Assembly (NCBI GenBank): GCA_028688225.1
Contig: JAQTYQ010000008.1
Span: 1 to 64,000, forward strand
DNA: 64,000 nucleotides
DNA from: Opitutaceae bacterium
Lineage (GTDB): Bacteria > Verrucomicrobiota > Verrucomicrobiia > Opitutales > Opitutaceae
Direction of reading: 5' to 3'
The stretch's first letter is position 1. Each line of letters opens with the position of its first letter. Positions 17,333 to 25,856 of the stretch are shown piece by piece. Position numbers and translations under genes: made by a program. The notes under the pieces are model-generated. The model saw only the letters and a program-made list of their open reading frames with translations, made no database searches and had not been told where the DNA came from.

Positions 17333-17905
17333 TCACGGAAACCGTGCGTAGGCGGCTTGCTGCGGCGCGAATTCGGGACGGTGGCAGACCAGCACCTGCA
17401 CCCATTCGGCCAGGCGCCGGCCCAGGCGGCGGCAGGCCTCGCGCTCACCCTCGGTGCGTGGCCGGCCGGCGCAGACGGCGCCGTAGTGCAGCGTCTGACC
17501 CGGCGCGGTGTAGTCGGGCGCACCGAAGACCAGCAGGCCGAAGTTCATCAGCACGAGGTCAAGCGCCAGACACGTCAGCTCGCCGCCACCCGCGAGGCCG
17601 CCGGCGGAGGAGAAGGCGCAGCCGAGCTTGCCCTCGATCTTCGGCCAGAGCGGGCGGGCGGTCACATCCCACCAGCGTTTCATCTCCCAGGCGATCGAGC
17701 CCATGTGCGTGGGCGAGCCGGCGGCGACGCCGTCGCACCATTCCAGGTCGTCGGCCGTGGCCTCGGCCACGCTCTTGAGGCGGACCTCGGTCGTGGGCAC
17801 GCTGCCGGCGCCCTCGGCCACCAGGTCGGCCATCATCTTCGTGTGCCCCTCCTGGCTGTGATACAGCACCAGGACGCGGGCCGGACGGGAATCAGAGGCT
17901 TCCAT
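17333..17905 (-). CDS. Flavodoxin/WrbA-like NAD(P)H-quinone oxidoreductase family protein
   Basis: A 190-residue protein, started at the ATG at 17905 (MEASDSRPARVLVLYHSQEG). The phosphate-binding loop of the flavodoxin fold is YHSQEGHTKMM. PTHMGSIAWEMKRWWD and FSSAGGLAGGGE supply the FMN-ring loops, as in WrbA-type quinone reductases. The usual family role is two-electron reduction of quinones with FMN. The gene is flanked on both sides by broken tyrosine-recombinase tails (17163 and 18136), so it may have been carried in by, or trapped between, mobile elements. Its GC content matches the host. Confidence 0.82.
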   Translation of the reverse strand: MEASDSRPARVLVLYHSQEGHTKMMADLVAEGAGSVPTTEVRLKSVAEATADDLEWCDGVAAGSPTHMGSIAWEMKRWWDVTARPLWPKIEGKLGCAFSSAGGLAGGGELTCLALDLVLMNFGLLVFGAPDYTAPGQTLHYGAVCAGRPRTEGEREACRRLGRRLAEWVQVLVCHRPEFAPQQAAYARFP

Positions 17906-18101
17906 GCCGCCGAGCATATCCGCCCGACCAAAGCACGGAAGCCGGAAACTCGGAGCCAGGGGCACTCCCGGCGACTTTTCGTCGGGAACACCGGACTTCA
18001 TGGTGCCGCCGGATCGTGCGGGTTTGCGCGCCCTCAACTCCCAGCAGATGTGCAAAATCCAAAATACCTCTTCGGCAGGATCGCTCGGACATCCGTCCTT
18101 C

Positions 18102-18136
18102 CGGCAACATGTCAACTAATAGTTGACGTGCTGCCG
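18102..18136. repeat. 35-bp imperfect palindrome with perfect 17-bp core
   Basis: The core GTCAACTA-A-TAGTTGAC (18111-18127) is perfectly self-complementary apart from the central base. The outer arms CGGCAACAT and GTGCTGCCG match at seven of nine positions. It lies immediately before the integrase relic. The ten bases TAATAGTTGA from its core (18117-18126) recur at 18456-18465 on the far side of the relic. It could be an operator or a recombination-site remnant. Confidence 0.5.
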
Positions 18137-18458
18137 AGACGCGCCTGCTGGCGCGACGCGGATGGGATGTTCTGGAAATCATCAAGCGTGACCTGACGCA
18201 GGCTGGAATCGCTTATCAGGACGAACAGAAGTGGCGGGTGGACCTACACGCACTACGGGTGACTTCGGCCCGTGGCTGGCGGTCAGCGGGGCGCATCCTC
18301 TGGTGGCAATGGAACTCATGAGACACAGCGACCTGAAGCTGCCGATGAAGATCTACACGGACCGCCTCGACTTTCTCAATGCAGGAGGTGGTGGCGTTGC
18401 CCTCGTTTGGGGTGAGTCGGCAGGTCCTGCAGAAACTTGCCGCCTTGAAAATGGTTAA
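18136..18458 (+). pseudogene. Frameshifted, truncated tyrosine recombinase (integrase) relic
   Basis: One frame gives LEIIKRDLTQAGIAYQDEQ then WRVDLHALRVT, including the H-x-L-R box with the second catalytic Arg. That frame then stops. From about 18270 another frame continues PWLAVSGAHPLVAMELMRHS and DLKLPMKIYTDRL, with the catalytic His and the nucleophile Tyr (KIYTD). The two halves are collinear parts of one phage-type integrase with a frameshift and no N-terminal half. It cannot be active as read, unless recoded. Confidence 0.75.
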
Positions 18459-18476
18459 TAGTTGAAATATGGACTC

Positions 18477-19034
18477 ATGCAAAATTATCCCGCAGACACC
18501 ATGGTTGATAAACCTATTCGGCAAGACGGACACTCCGAGACTGATCAAACAATGACCCATGAGGAACAGATCAAAGACCTAGCAAAGGCCGTGCACGGTG
18601 CGCTCACCCTATATGTGGCAGTCCACAACAAGATCTTTCGTGAGGCGTCTACTTTCCGTAGCGCTTTGAAGAACCTAGTCGGCCTCGGTGTCCCTATGTC
18701 TGTCCTGCTTGCCGAAGCGAAAGCCTTGGTCCCTTTTTGGGAAGCGATTGGCAGCAAGATAGAGGAATTTCGGGGCACTGAGTATAATGGTCTTTCCAGC
18801 GACGAGAAGCGTTACTTCGATATTCTTACGCGGTATGTCGCAACATTAAGGCGAACTGTGGACTTACTCGTTATGCGACAGCAATTCATGGCGGATCGAA
18901 GCGAAGGAGTCCGGAGCGAAGGGATGTCGTGGAAGGCGCACAAGCAACGCGAGGAGGCTTACAACAGTTCAATCGAGGAGTACTCGGCTATCGGAGTCGA
19001 GTTGAACGCTGCATCACGTTTCATTTTTCGATAG
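18477..19034 (+). CDS. Hypothetical protein in lower-GC accessory segment
   Basis: A protein of about 185 residues that I do not recognise. The start is uncertain: a TTG at 18462, this ATG, and in-frame ATGs at 18501 and 18552 are all possible, none with a strong ribosome-binding site. The predicted protein is mostly helical and soluble, with a segment LVGLGVPMSVLLAEAKALVP that could be a buried helix, then a charged helical half (RYVATLRRTVDLLVMRQQF). Base composition is clearly more AT-rich than the host genes on either side. It lies between the integrase relic and a second orphan, suggesting acquired DNA. Confidence 0.6.
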   Translation: MQNYPADTMVDKPIRQDGHSETDQTMTHEEQIKDLAKAVHGALTLYVAVHNKIFREASTFRSALKNLVGLGVPMSVLLAEAKALVPFWEAIGSKIEEFRGTEYNGLSSDEKRYFDILTRYVATLRRTVDLLVMRQQFMADRSEGVRSEGMSWKAHKQREEAYNSSIEEYSAIGVELNAASRFIFR

Positions 19035-19155
19035 CCACGCCTACTATCGACTAATTCAACGAATGGCCCCTTGAAAGCCCAACGGGTGACCTATTAGCGT
19101 ATGCTAGTTACTGAGAAAATCTCACTTGGTCTAAAATGTCGCTCAGGGGAAATCC

Positions 19156-19686
19156 ATGTCTACTAACCGACAGAACTACGAGCTGTGGTATGCCAAGATT
19201 CTCCGCGACCTGTCTGGCAACGGAGATGCAGGATTCGCGATTTTGCTAATCTCATTGCCTTTGCTAGAGCGATACCTTCGTGAGAAAAGCGGCGTGTACG
19301 AGGGAAGTCTAAACTCGAATTTCTATTTGAAATTTCGCCAGATCTTTCCAGCTATACAAGATGATGCTACCGCGGAGAAATTTTGGCACGTATACCGAAA
19401 TGGATTGCTCCACCAAGTAACACTTTCGAGAAAGAACCGGAGCGGTCTTTCTATGCCGGATGCATGGCTGAGCAGCGAGGTTGCGTCCGTAACCGTGGAC
19501 GCCCAAGGGGATTTCTGGGTACATCCGGCCAAGTTCGCGGAAATTGTCCTTAGTACAATTGAAGGCGATTTCACAATGTTTGAAGGAGGGAGCAGCCCAA
19601 ACCACCCCTTTCCGGTGGTCAGTGGAATATCAAACGGCACAGGTGCCGTTCCGCCGTACGACATACCTCCTACCGGGGTGCCATGA
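19156..19686 (+). CDS. Hypothetical protein in lower-GC accessory segment
   Basis: A 176-residue protein of unknown function. The start is supported by an AGGGGA ribosome-binding site seven bases upstream. It begins MSTNRQNYELWYAKILRDLS and has a hydrophobic stretch GFAILLISLPLLERYL (about 26-41). A helical middle contains FWHVYRNGLLHQV, and a Pro/Gly-rich end follows. No signal peptide or catalytic motif is evident. It follows the 18477 gene by 121 bases on the same strand and shares its lower GC, so the two may be a co-acquired pair. The helical RNGLLHQ region is reminiscent of HEPN-like proteins, but I cannot support that call. Confidence 0.62.
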   Translation: MSTNRQNYELWYAKILRDLSGNGDAGFAILLISLPLLERYLREKSGVYEGSLNSNFYLKFRQIFPAIQDDATAEKFWHVYRNGLLHQVTLSRKNRSGLSMPDAWLSSEVASVTVDAQGDFWVHPAKFAEIVLSTIEGDFTMFEGGSSPNHPFPVVSGISNGTGAVPPYDIPPTGVP

Positions 19687-19726
19687 TTGTAAATGAATCA
19701 AGGCGTCCAATGGCTTTGGTGTAGAC

Positions 19727-19810
19727 CCGGAAGTTGGCCCGCCAGCCGTAGCCCCGCGTGAGCGGCGGCGAAGGGCTTGGCCTGCCAACCGTAGCCCGAA
19801 GGGCGGAGGT
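19727..19810. repeat. REP-like intergenic repeat, two imperfect units
   Basis: Two tandem units share the pattern GCCNGCCAACCGTAGCCC followed by a GGCGGAGG or GCGGCGAAGG arm. The second unit (about 19780-19810) has CCAACC and GGTTGG ends that would fold into a hairpin. It lies directly downstream of tRNA-Pro (minus strand), where it might act as a transcript end. Confidence 0.5.
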
Positions 19811-19887
<77 letters not shown>

Positions 19888-20081
19888 TTTTTGGAGCGTT
19901 GAGAGTTGCCGGATTCGTCCGGCCATAGCAACACCAAATCCGGTTTTCGCCGGATAACTTGAATCGTGAGGATGGTTTGGGCTGGCGTGGATTGTAGCTG
20001 GGGGCGGCTTGGCTCGGCGAAGCGCGGCGCGAAGACGGCCAACCCCGGAAGTCCGGCCTCAGCGAGGCCAGCCACACCCAC

Positions 20082-20112
20082 AAAAAAAGAGGCGCCCGGA
20101 CGGGCGCCTCTT
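20082..20112 (-). terminator. Intrinsic terminator of the propionate/PPase operon
   Basis: On the minus strand AGAGGCGCCCG and its complement close a TCC loop and run into seven T residues (plus-strand A run at 20082-20088). It lies 35 bases past the hppA stop and is the first strong terminator after mce, 10 kb upstream, so it probably ends a long transcript. Confidence 0.88.
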
Positions 20113-20146
20113 GACGGTATGAGGTCGGGAAACATGAGGGGGAGAT

Positions 20147-22708
20147 CTACTGTTCGAACTGCTTTTCCATCTCCTGCAGTTCCTTGGACTCGCGCTTGCT
20201 CTGCCAGATCGACCAGCCGATGGCCACGGCGCAGAGGAGCGCCACGAGCAGGCCGATCCAGCGGCTGGCGGTGCCGGTGATGACGTTGTATTTGATGACC
20301 AGGCCGAGCGCGAGGAGGCTGACCATGTTCATCACCTTGATGAGCGGATTGACGGCGGGGCCGGCGGTGTCTTTGAGCGGATCGCCCACGGTGTCGCCGG
20401 TGACCGCGGCCTTGTGGGCTTCGGAGCCCTTGCCGCCGTAGTTGCCGTCCTCGATCAGTTTCTTGGCGTTGTCCCACGCGCCGCCGGCGTTGGCCATGAA
20501 CACGGCCAGGAGCTGTCCGACCAGGATCATGCCGGCGAGGAAGCCGCCCAGGGCCTGCGTGCCGAGCAGGAAGCCCACGGCGATGGGCGTGAGGATCGCG
20601 AGGAATCCGGGGCCGATGAGTTCCTTCTGCGCGGTGGAGGTGCAGATGTCGACCACGCGGCCGTAATTAGGCTTCTTCTTGCCGGTCCAGATGTCGGCGT
20701 CGCGGAACTGGTCGCGGCACTCCTTGACGATGAGGAAGGCGGCGCGGCCGACGGCGCGGATCAGCATCGAGCTGAAGAGGAAGGGCACGGCGCCGCCGAT
20801 GAGGAAGCCGATGAACACCATCGGATGGGCGACGGTGAGCTTGCCGGCCTCCGCAATGTACTGTCCGGTGGCCATGAGGCTGATCTTCTCCTCGCTGCCG
20901 ACGGCGATGACGGCGATGAACGAGGCGAAGAGCGAGACGGCGGCGATGACGGCGGAGCCGATGGCGATGCCCTTGGTCTCGGCCTTGGTCGTGTTGCCGA
21001 CGGCATCGAGGTCGGCGAGGATCTGGCGGGCGCGCTTGTAGCTGCCCTTTTCCTGCTTTTCCATCGCCTCGGCGTCGTAGCCCATTTCGCCGATGCCGTT
21101 GGCGTTGTCGGCCACGGGGCCGAAGACGTCCATCGAGATGGTGTTGCCGGTGAGCGTGAGCATGCCGATGCCGGTCATGGCCACGCCATAGGCGACGAAC
21201 AGCGGCGGGGTGCCGAGGTAGCAGAGGTAGGAGAGGAGGATGGCGACCGCGATGACGACCACCATGGCGACCGTGCTCTCATAGCCGACCGCGAACCCCT
21301 GGATGATGTTGGTGGCGTGGCCGGTCTGGCAGCTCTTGGCCAGGCCCTTCACCGGCGCGTGCGAGGTGTGGGTGTAGTAGCTCGTCACCTTGTTGAGCGC
21401 GACGGCGAGGATGACGCCGATCAGGCAGGTGAGCACCGGACGCATGTCGAGGCCCGCGATGCCGAAGCTGGCCCAGCCCGGCAGATTGCCCGGGACGGTG
21501 TAGGGGAAGCTGGCGATGTCCTCCGGGCTGGCGTTGCGCAGCAGGTTGACGGCCGGATCAAACCGGAGATAGGCGAAGCCCAGGGCGAAGAAACCGACGA
21601 TCGAGATGATGGAGCCGATCCAGAAGCCGTTGTGGACGCTCTTGAGCGCGGTGTCGGAGGTGTCGTTGGGTCCGGCCTTGACGGTGTAGGTCGAGATGAT
21701 CGAGCCGAGCACGCCGATGCCGCGGACCAGCAGCGGGAAGATGACGCCCTTGTGGCCGAAGGTGGCGAGGCCGAGGATCATGGCGGCCACGATGGTGACC
21801 TCGTAGCTCTCGAAGATGTCGGCGGCCATGCCGGCACAGTCGCCGACGTTGTCGCCCACGTTGTCGGCGATGGTGGCGGCATTGCGGGGATCATCCTCGG
21901 GGATGTTCTTCTCGATCTTGCCGACGAGGTCGGCGCCGACGTCGGCGGCCTTGGTGTAGATGCCGCCGCCCACGCGCATGAAGAGGGCGAGGAGGGTGCC
22001 GCCGAAGCCGAAGCCGAGCAGCGCCTCATAGGCCTGTTCGCCGTAGGCGATGAAGATCAGCGTGCCGCCGAGGAGGCCGAGGCCGTCGGTGAGCATGCCG
22101 GTGACAGTGCCGGTGCGGTAGCCGAGCTGCATGGCCTCGCCGTAGGAGCGGCGGGCGGCCGCGGCCACACGGAGATTACCGGTGGTGGCGAGGCGCATGC
22201 CGACGAAGCCGACCAGCCAGCTGAAGAGCGCGCCGACCGCAAAGGCGCCGGCCCGGCCGAACTTGAAGGCCCCCAGGTCGCTCTGGGTGGTGAAATAGAG
22301 CACGAGCGTGATGATGATGATGAGCGGCCCGATCTTGCGGAACTGCGCGGCAAGGTAGGCGTCGGCGCCCTCGCGCACGGCGGCGGCGATGGCCTGCATG
22401 CGCGGCGTGCCCTGGTCCGCCGCCTTCACCTGCTTCGCGAGCAGCAGGGCATAGAGCAGGCCGGCGATGGCGATGCCGAGCACCACCAGCAGCGCGACGA
22501 TCTCAAGGTGCGTGTATTTCGGGTCGCTGAAGAGCGCGAAGAACCTGAAGGCGTGCCCCCCCTCGGGCGCGGCGGGCGCCGCCGCGCCGGGTGTCTGCCC
22601 GAAGAGCGGCCGCGCATAGAACGCGGCCACGAAGAAGACCGCCATCGCGGCCAGGAAGATCGTGCTGGCGCGACGGTGTCGCGCCCATTTGGCGAATGTG
22701 GTGAACAT
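20147..22708 (-). CDS. hppA: Membrane-bound proton-translocating pyrophosphatase
   Basis: An 853-residue integral membrane PPase that couples PPi hydrolysis to ion pumping. After an N-terminal membrane helix and Pro/Ala-rich spacer (1-65), about 15-16 helices follow. The substrate-binding motif DVGADLVGKIE is at 256-266, with the acidic motifs DNVGDNVGDCAG and, near the end, GDTVGDPLKDTAGPAVNPL. The K+-specificity motif reads GNTTKA, with Lys where K+-dependent enzymes have Ala, so a K+-independent H+ pump is predicted. It is the last gene of the run starting at mce and lies 25 bases after the unknown gene. It could recover energy from PPi made by biosynthesis and acyl-CoA activation. Confidence 0.94.
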   Translation of the reverse strand: MFTTFAKWARHRRASTIFLAAMAVFFVAAFYARPLFGQTPGAAAPAAPEGGHAFRFFALFSDPKYTHLEIVALLVVLGIAIAGLLYALLLAKQVKAADQGTPRMQAIAAAVREGADAYLAAQFRKIGPLIIIITLVLYFTTQSDLGAFKFGRAGAFAVGALFSWLVGFVGMRLATTGNLRVAAAARRSYGEAMQLGYRTGTVTGMLTDGLGLLGGTLIFIAYGEQAYEALLGFGFGGTLLALFMRVGGGIYTKAADVGADLVGKIEKNIPEDDPRNAATIADNVGDNVGDCAGMAADIFESYEVTIVAAMILGLATFGHKGVIFPLLVRGIGVLGSIISTYTVKAGPNDTSDTALKSVHNGFWIGSIISIVGFFALGFAYLRFDPAVNLLRNASPEDIASFPYTVPGNLPGWASFGIAGLDMRPVLTCLIGVILAVALNKVTSYYTHTSHAPVKGLAKSCQTGHATNIIQGFAVGYESTVAMVVVIAVAILLSYLCYLGTPPLFVAYGVAMTGIGMLTLTGNTISMDVFGPVADNANGIGEMGYDAEAMEKQEKGSYKRARQILADLDAVGNTTKAETKGIAIGSAVIAAVSLFASFIAVIAVGSEEKISLMATGQYIAEAGKLTVAHPMVFIGFLIGGAVPFLFSSMLIRAVGRAAFLIVKECRDQFRDADIWTGKKKPNYGRVVDICTSTAQKELIGPGFLAILTPIAVGFLLGTQALGGFLAGMILVGQLLAVFMANAGGAWDNAKKLIEDGNYGGKGSEAHKAAVTGDTVGDPLKDTAGPAVNPLIKVMNMVSLLALGLVIKYNVITGTASRWIGLLVALLCAVAIGWSIWQSKRESKELQEMEKQFEQ

Positions 22709-22733
22709 GGTGGATTCTCCGGAGGGAAGGGGA

Positions 22734-23510
22734 TTAGCTGCCGAAGGAGGCCTGGGCCGAGCGCCACCACTCGTGGTGCTGTGTGTCGAGCTCGGCCGGC
22801 GAGGGCAGCGGGTAATGCTTCACCTCGCGCCCCCGGCCGGCGTAGAAGCCGCCCTGGATGGTGCGGTAGAGCACATCGTCGCGCACGTTGCGCACGGTGA
22901 CCTTGGTGGGCTTGCCCGGCTTGCGGTTGAGCTCCCGCAGGCATTCGCGCAGGTGCTGCAGGCCGGAGTAGGGCAGGTTGCCGACGCTCGTGGCCTCGAT
23001 GTCGGTGGCCAGTTTGCCGAGCATGAGTTCGGCGAAGACGATCGTGGGCACGTTGACCGGCTGGGCGGGATCGGTGAGGCGGGCGCAGAACTCGGCGGGG
23101 TCGAGCGTGCTGACCACGCGCGGGGTGACGGGGCAGAATTCCTGGTAGAGGTGGAAGCAGCGGTCCACGGTCGCCGGGGGCGGCGCGGGGTTCAGGCTGA
23201 GCACGCGGCCGTCGTGCGTGGCGAGGTGGAGCTGGCCCAGCACGGTCACCGGCACGTGCTCGAGCACACGGTAGATGGCGAGGTAGGTGGACCGGCGCGG
23301 CGAGCCGTCGAGGTGCGGCACGCAGCGGGTCCCGATGTTTTGGAAGGGCGGGTAGTCGCTTCGCACGTCGGGGTCGACCTCGAAGAACATCGCCTGGCCG
23401 CGGGAGAACTTCTGGGTTCCGACCGCGAGATAGGCCCCGAACTCCTCGGGCGGCAGGTGGGAGGCGATGAGCGCCTCCGGATTGAGGGAAAGGTAGAGGT
23501 GGATTTTCAT
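22734..23510 (-). CDS. Conserved-looking protein of unknown function inside the propionate operon
   Basis: A 258-residue soluble protein started at the ATG at 23510 (MKIHLYLSLNPEALIASHLP). I do not recognise the family. Visible features are an alpha/beta-type pattern, no signal peptide or membrane helix, the segment GTQKFSRGQAMFFEVDPD, and a C-terminal half with NRKPGKPTKVTVRNVRDDVL and a Trp-rich tail. It lies 31 bases after the CoA-transferase and 25 bases before hppA on the same strand, so it is almost certainly co-transcribed. The context suggests a role tied to CoA-transferase or the pump, but nothing in the sequence identifies it. Confidence 0.8.
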   Translation of the reverse strand: MKIHLYLSLNPEALIASHLPPEEFGAYLAVGTQKFSRGQAMFFEVDPDVRSDYPPFQNIGTRCVPHLDGSPRRSTYLAIYRVLEHVPVTVLGQLHLATHDGRVLSLNPAPPPATVDRCFHLYQEFCPVTPRVVSTLDPAEFCARLTDPAQPVNVPTIVFAELMLGKLATDIEATSVGNLPYSGLQHLRECLRELNRKPGKPTKVTVRNVRDDVLYRTIQGGFYAGRGREVKHYPLPSPAELDTQHHEWWRSAQASFGS

Positions 23511-23541
23511 GATGAGCGTGATGGTGGGATGGAAGTGGCGG

Positions 23542-25062
23542 TCAGGAGGCCCAGTCGATGCCGTGCATGTCGCCTTTTTGCAGGAACTGCTCGTGCATGC
23601 GAAAGGCGGTGGAGAGCGTCTGCGGCGTGTGGCCGCCCTTCGCCATGTCGAAGTAGCGGCGCAGCGTATCGCGGTAGTCGGGATGGGCGCAGCGATCGAG
23701 GATGAGCCGGGCGCGCTCGGAGGGATCCTTGCCGCGGAGGTCGGCCACACCGTTTTCGGTGATGATGACCTGCACCGAATGCTCGCTGTGATCGGCATGG
23801 CTGACGAGCGGCACGATCGTGCTGATCTTGCCGTCCTTCTGGGTCGAGGGGCAGGTGAAGATCGAGATGAAGGCGTTGCGGGTGAAGTCGCCCGACCCGC
23901 CGATGCCGTTCATGATGTTGCGGCCCATGATATGGGTGCTGTTCACGTTGCCGAAGAGATCGGCCTCAATCGCGGTGTTGATCGAGATGATGCCGAGGCG
24001 GCGGACGATCTCGGGTTGGTTCGAGATTTCCTGCGGCCGCAGGAGGAGGCGGTGCCGGTAATCGGTGAGGTTGGCGTAGATCGACGCGAGCACGGACTGG
24101 CTGACGGTGAGGGCCGTGCCGCTGGCGAAACGGACCTTGCCGCGGTTGATGAGATTGATAACCGAGTCCTGGATCACCTCGGTGTACATCTCGAAGGGCG
24201 GGATGTCGTCATGCTCGCCGAGCGCGCCGAGGACGGCGTTGGCGATGTCACCCACGCCCGATTGCAGCGGCAGGAGATCCTTGCCCATGGTGCCGCGCTT
24301 GAGCTCGGCGGCGAGAAAGCCGGCGACGTTCTGGCCGATGCGACGGGTGACATCGTTGGGCAGATCAAACTTGCCTGTTTCATCCGGCAGATTGGTCTCG
24401 ACAATGCCGGCGATCTTGGACGGATCGACCTTGATGAAGGGGAAGCCGGCGCGGTCGGAGGGCTTGTAGATGGGGACCTCGCGGCGGTACGGCGGATCAT
24501 CCGGCTCGTAGATGTCGTGCATGCCGAAGAGCGCCGTGGGATGGTGGCGGTTGAGCTCGATGAGGATCTTGTCCGCGACCCGGCAGAACGTGGGCGTGGC
24601 GCCGACCGACGAAGTGGGGACGATGGCGCCGTCGCTGTTGACATCGGCCGCCTCGAGGATGGCCCAGGAAAACTTGCCGAGGAAACCGTAGCGCACGTTT
24701 TGCGGCAGCATGCTCAGATGCATGTCGAAGAAACGCGTCTCGCCGGCGTTGATGCGCTTGCGCAGGTCCGGGTCGGACTGGTAGGGCGTGCGCCACGAAA
24801 TGGCGTTGGCGCGCGCCAGCTCGCCATCCAGCGACGGGCCGGTGGAGGCGCCGGTGACGACGCCGATCTGGAAGGGCCGGCCGGCGGTGTGCTCCGCCCG
24901 GGCGCGGCGGGCGATCGCCGTGGGGATGACCTTGGTGGCGCCGGCGGCGGTGAAGCCGCTGAAGCCCACGGTCTGGCCATGTTGGATGAGGGCCGCGGCT
25001 TCATCGGCGGTCAGGACGGGAAAGCGGGAGCGCGGTGGTTTGGTGGGGGTGGAGGCCGTCAT
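23542..25062 (-). CDS. Acetyl-CoA hydrolase/CoA-transferase family, probable propionyl-CoA:succinate CoA-transferase
   Basis: A 506-residue class I CoA-transferase like AarC/ScpC/Cat1. The N-terminus has the GFSGFTAAGATKVIP motif. The conserved LQSGVGDIANAV precedes YTEVIQD, whose Glu is the expected covalent catalytic residue, and GIGGSGDFTRNA follows. It would move CoA from propionyl-CoA to succinate, releasing propionate and making succinyl-CoA for the mutase without spending ATP. The choice of propionyl/succinyl substrates is inferred from the flanking decarboxylase, epimerase and mutase genes; acetyl-CoA:succinate transfer is the main alternative. The start at 25062 is the ATG 17 bases after birA. 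Confidence 0.88.
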   Translation of the reverse strand: MTASTPTKPPRSRFPVLTADEAAALIQHGQTVGFSGFTAAGATKVIPTAIARRARAEHTAGRPFQIGVVTGASTGPSLDGELARANAISWRTPYQSDPDLRKRINAGETRFFDMHLSMLPQNVRYGFLGKFSWAILEAADVNSDGAIVPTSSVGATPTFCRVADKILIELNRHHPTALFGMHDIYEPDDPPYRREVPIYKPSDRAGFPFIKVDPSKIAGIVETNLPDETGKFDLPNDVTRRIGQNVAGFLAAELKRGTMGKDLLPLQSGVGDIANAVLGALGEHDDIPPFEMYTEVIQDSVINLINRGKVRFASGTALTVSQSVLASIYANLTDYRHRLLLRPQEISNQPEIVRRLGIISINTAIEADLFGNVNSTHIMGRNIMNGIGGSGDFTRNAFISIFTCPSTQKDGKISTIVPLVSHADHSEHSVQVIITENGVADLRGKDPSERARLILDRCAHPDYRDTLRRYFDMAKGGHTPQTLSTAFRMHEQFLQKGDMHGIDWAS

Positions 25063-25079
25063 AGGATGTGAGGTATGGT

Positions 25080-25847
25080 TCAAAAAATCTCGCGAAGCAG
25101 TTCGACCACGTGCGGGGGTAGCACCCGCACCTCGCCGGCGGCGCCTTCCAGCATCAGGCTGCCGTGGGCATCGATGCCCACGAGGTGGCCGTTGATGGCG
25201 CCGCGGCCGCCGGACAGCGTCACGTGCACGTGGCGGTGCCACCAGGCGCCGTTGAGGTCGCGGCACAGGCCGGCGGCATCGCCCGTCTCGAGGCGGTGGT
25301 GTTCATGCGTCAGCGCCGCCAGCAGGCGCGCCAGCAGGGTGGCGGCAGGCGGCGGCTCCGGCAGCAGGTCGGCCAGGCGGGTGACCTGATCGACCAGCGC
25401 CGCATCGGCGGCCTCGGGCCGGTTGGTGATATTCAAGCCGATGCCGACCACGGCCGCTTCGGCGGAAAAGCGGTCCACCAGGATCCCGGCCAGCTTCTGC
25501 CGGCCGGTGAGAATGTCGTTGGGCCAGCGCAGGCGCGCGAGGGCGAGGCCGAGGTCGTGCACCACGGTCAGCACCGCCCAGCCGGCGGCCAGCGGCAGCA
25601 GCGCCCACGGGGCCGCGTCGCCCGGCGTGGGCACCACGACCGAGAGCCACAGGCCGCCCGGGTCGGACACCCAGTGGCGGCCGGTGCGGCCGCGACCCTC
25701 GGTCTGCACCCGGGCGCAGACGGCCGACCACGGCGGCAGGTGCGCGGCGAGCGAATTGGTCGAGGTGACCTCGGCGAACTCGTGGAGCGTCCAGCCGTCG
25801 ATGGCGCGAACATCAAGCTCCTGAATTGCGGCGAAGGCGGAAGACAT
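25080..25847 (-). CDS. birA: Biotin--[biotin carboxyl-carrier protein] ligase, no HTH
   Basis: A 255-residue class I biotin protein ligase. It starts with the catalytic domain (AEVTSTNSLA) and lacks the N-terminal repressor HTH found in E. coli BirA. QTEGRGRTGRHWVSDPGG is the biotin/AMP loop, followed by RWPNDILTGRQKLAGILVD and the GIGLNI motif. The small C-terminal domain ends at LLREIF. It biotinylates carrier lysines. The gene lies between oadB and the CoA-transferase with gaps of 9 and 17 bases, so the dedicated target is probably the biotin carrier encoded at 27702. Embedding the ligase in the decarboxylase operon ties its supply to the pump. Confidence 0.92.
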   Translation of the reverse strand: MSSAFAAIQELDVRAIDGWTLHEFAEVTSTNSLAAHLPPWSAVCARVQTEGRGRTGRHWVSDPGGLWLSVVVPTPGDAAPWALLPLAAGWAVLTVVHDLGLALARLRWPNDILTGRQKLAGILVDRFSAEAAVVGIGLNITNRPEAADAALVDQVTRLADLLPEPPPAATLLARLLAALTHEHHRLETGDAAGLCRDLNGAWWHRHVHVTLSGGRGAINGHLVGIDAHGSLMLEGAAGEVRVLPPHVVELLREIF

Positions 25848-25856
25848 GGCGGTGGT

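Noticed and set aside
20414-22900. 828-residue plus-strand frame opposite hppA
   Set aside because: Composition is dominated by Asp, Glu, Gly and His repeats caused by reading the pyrophosphatase backwards; no recognisable fold.
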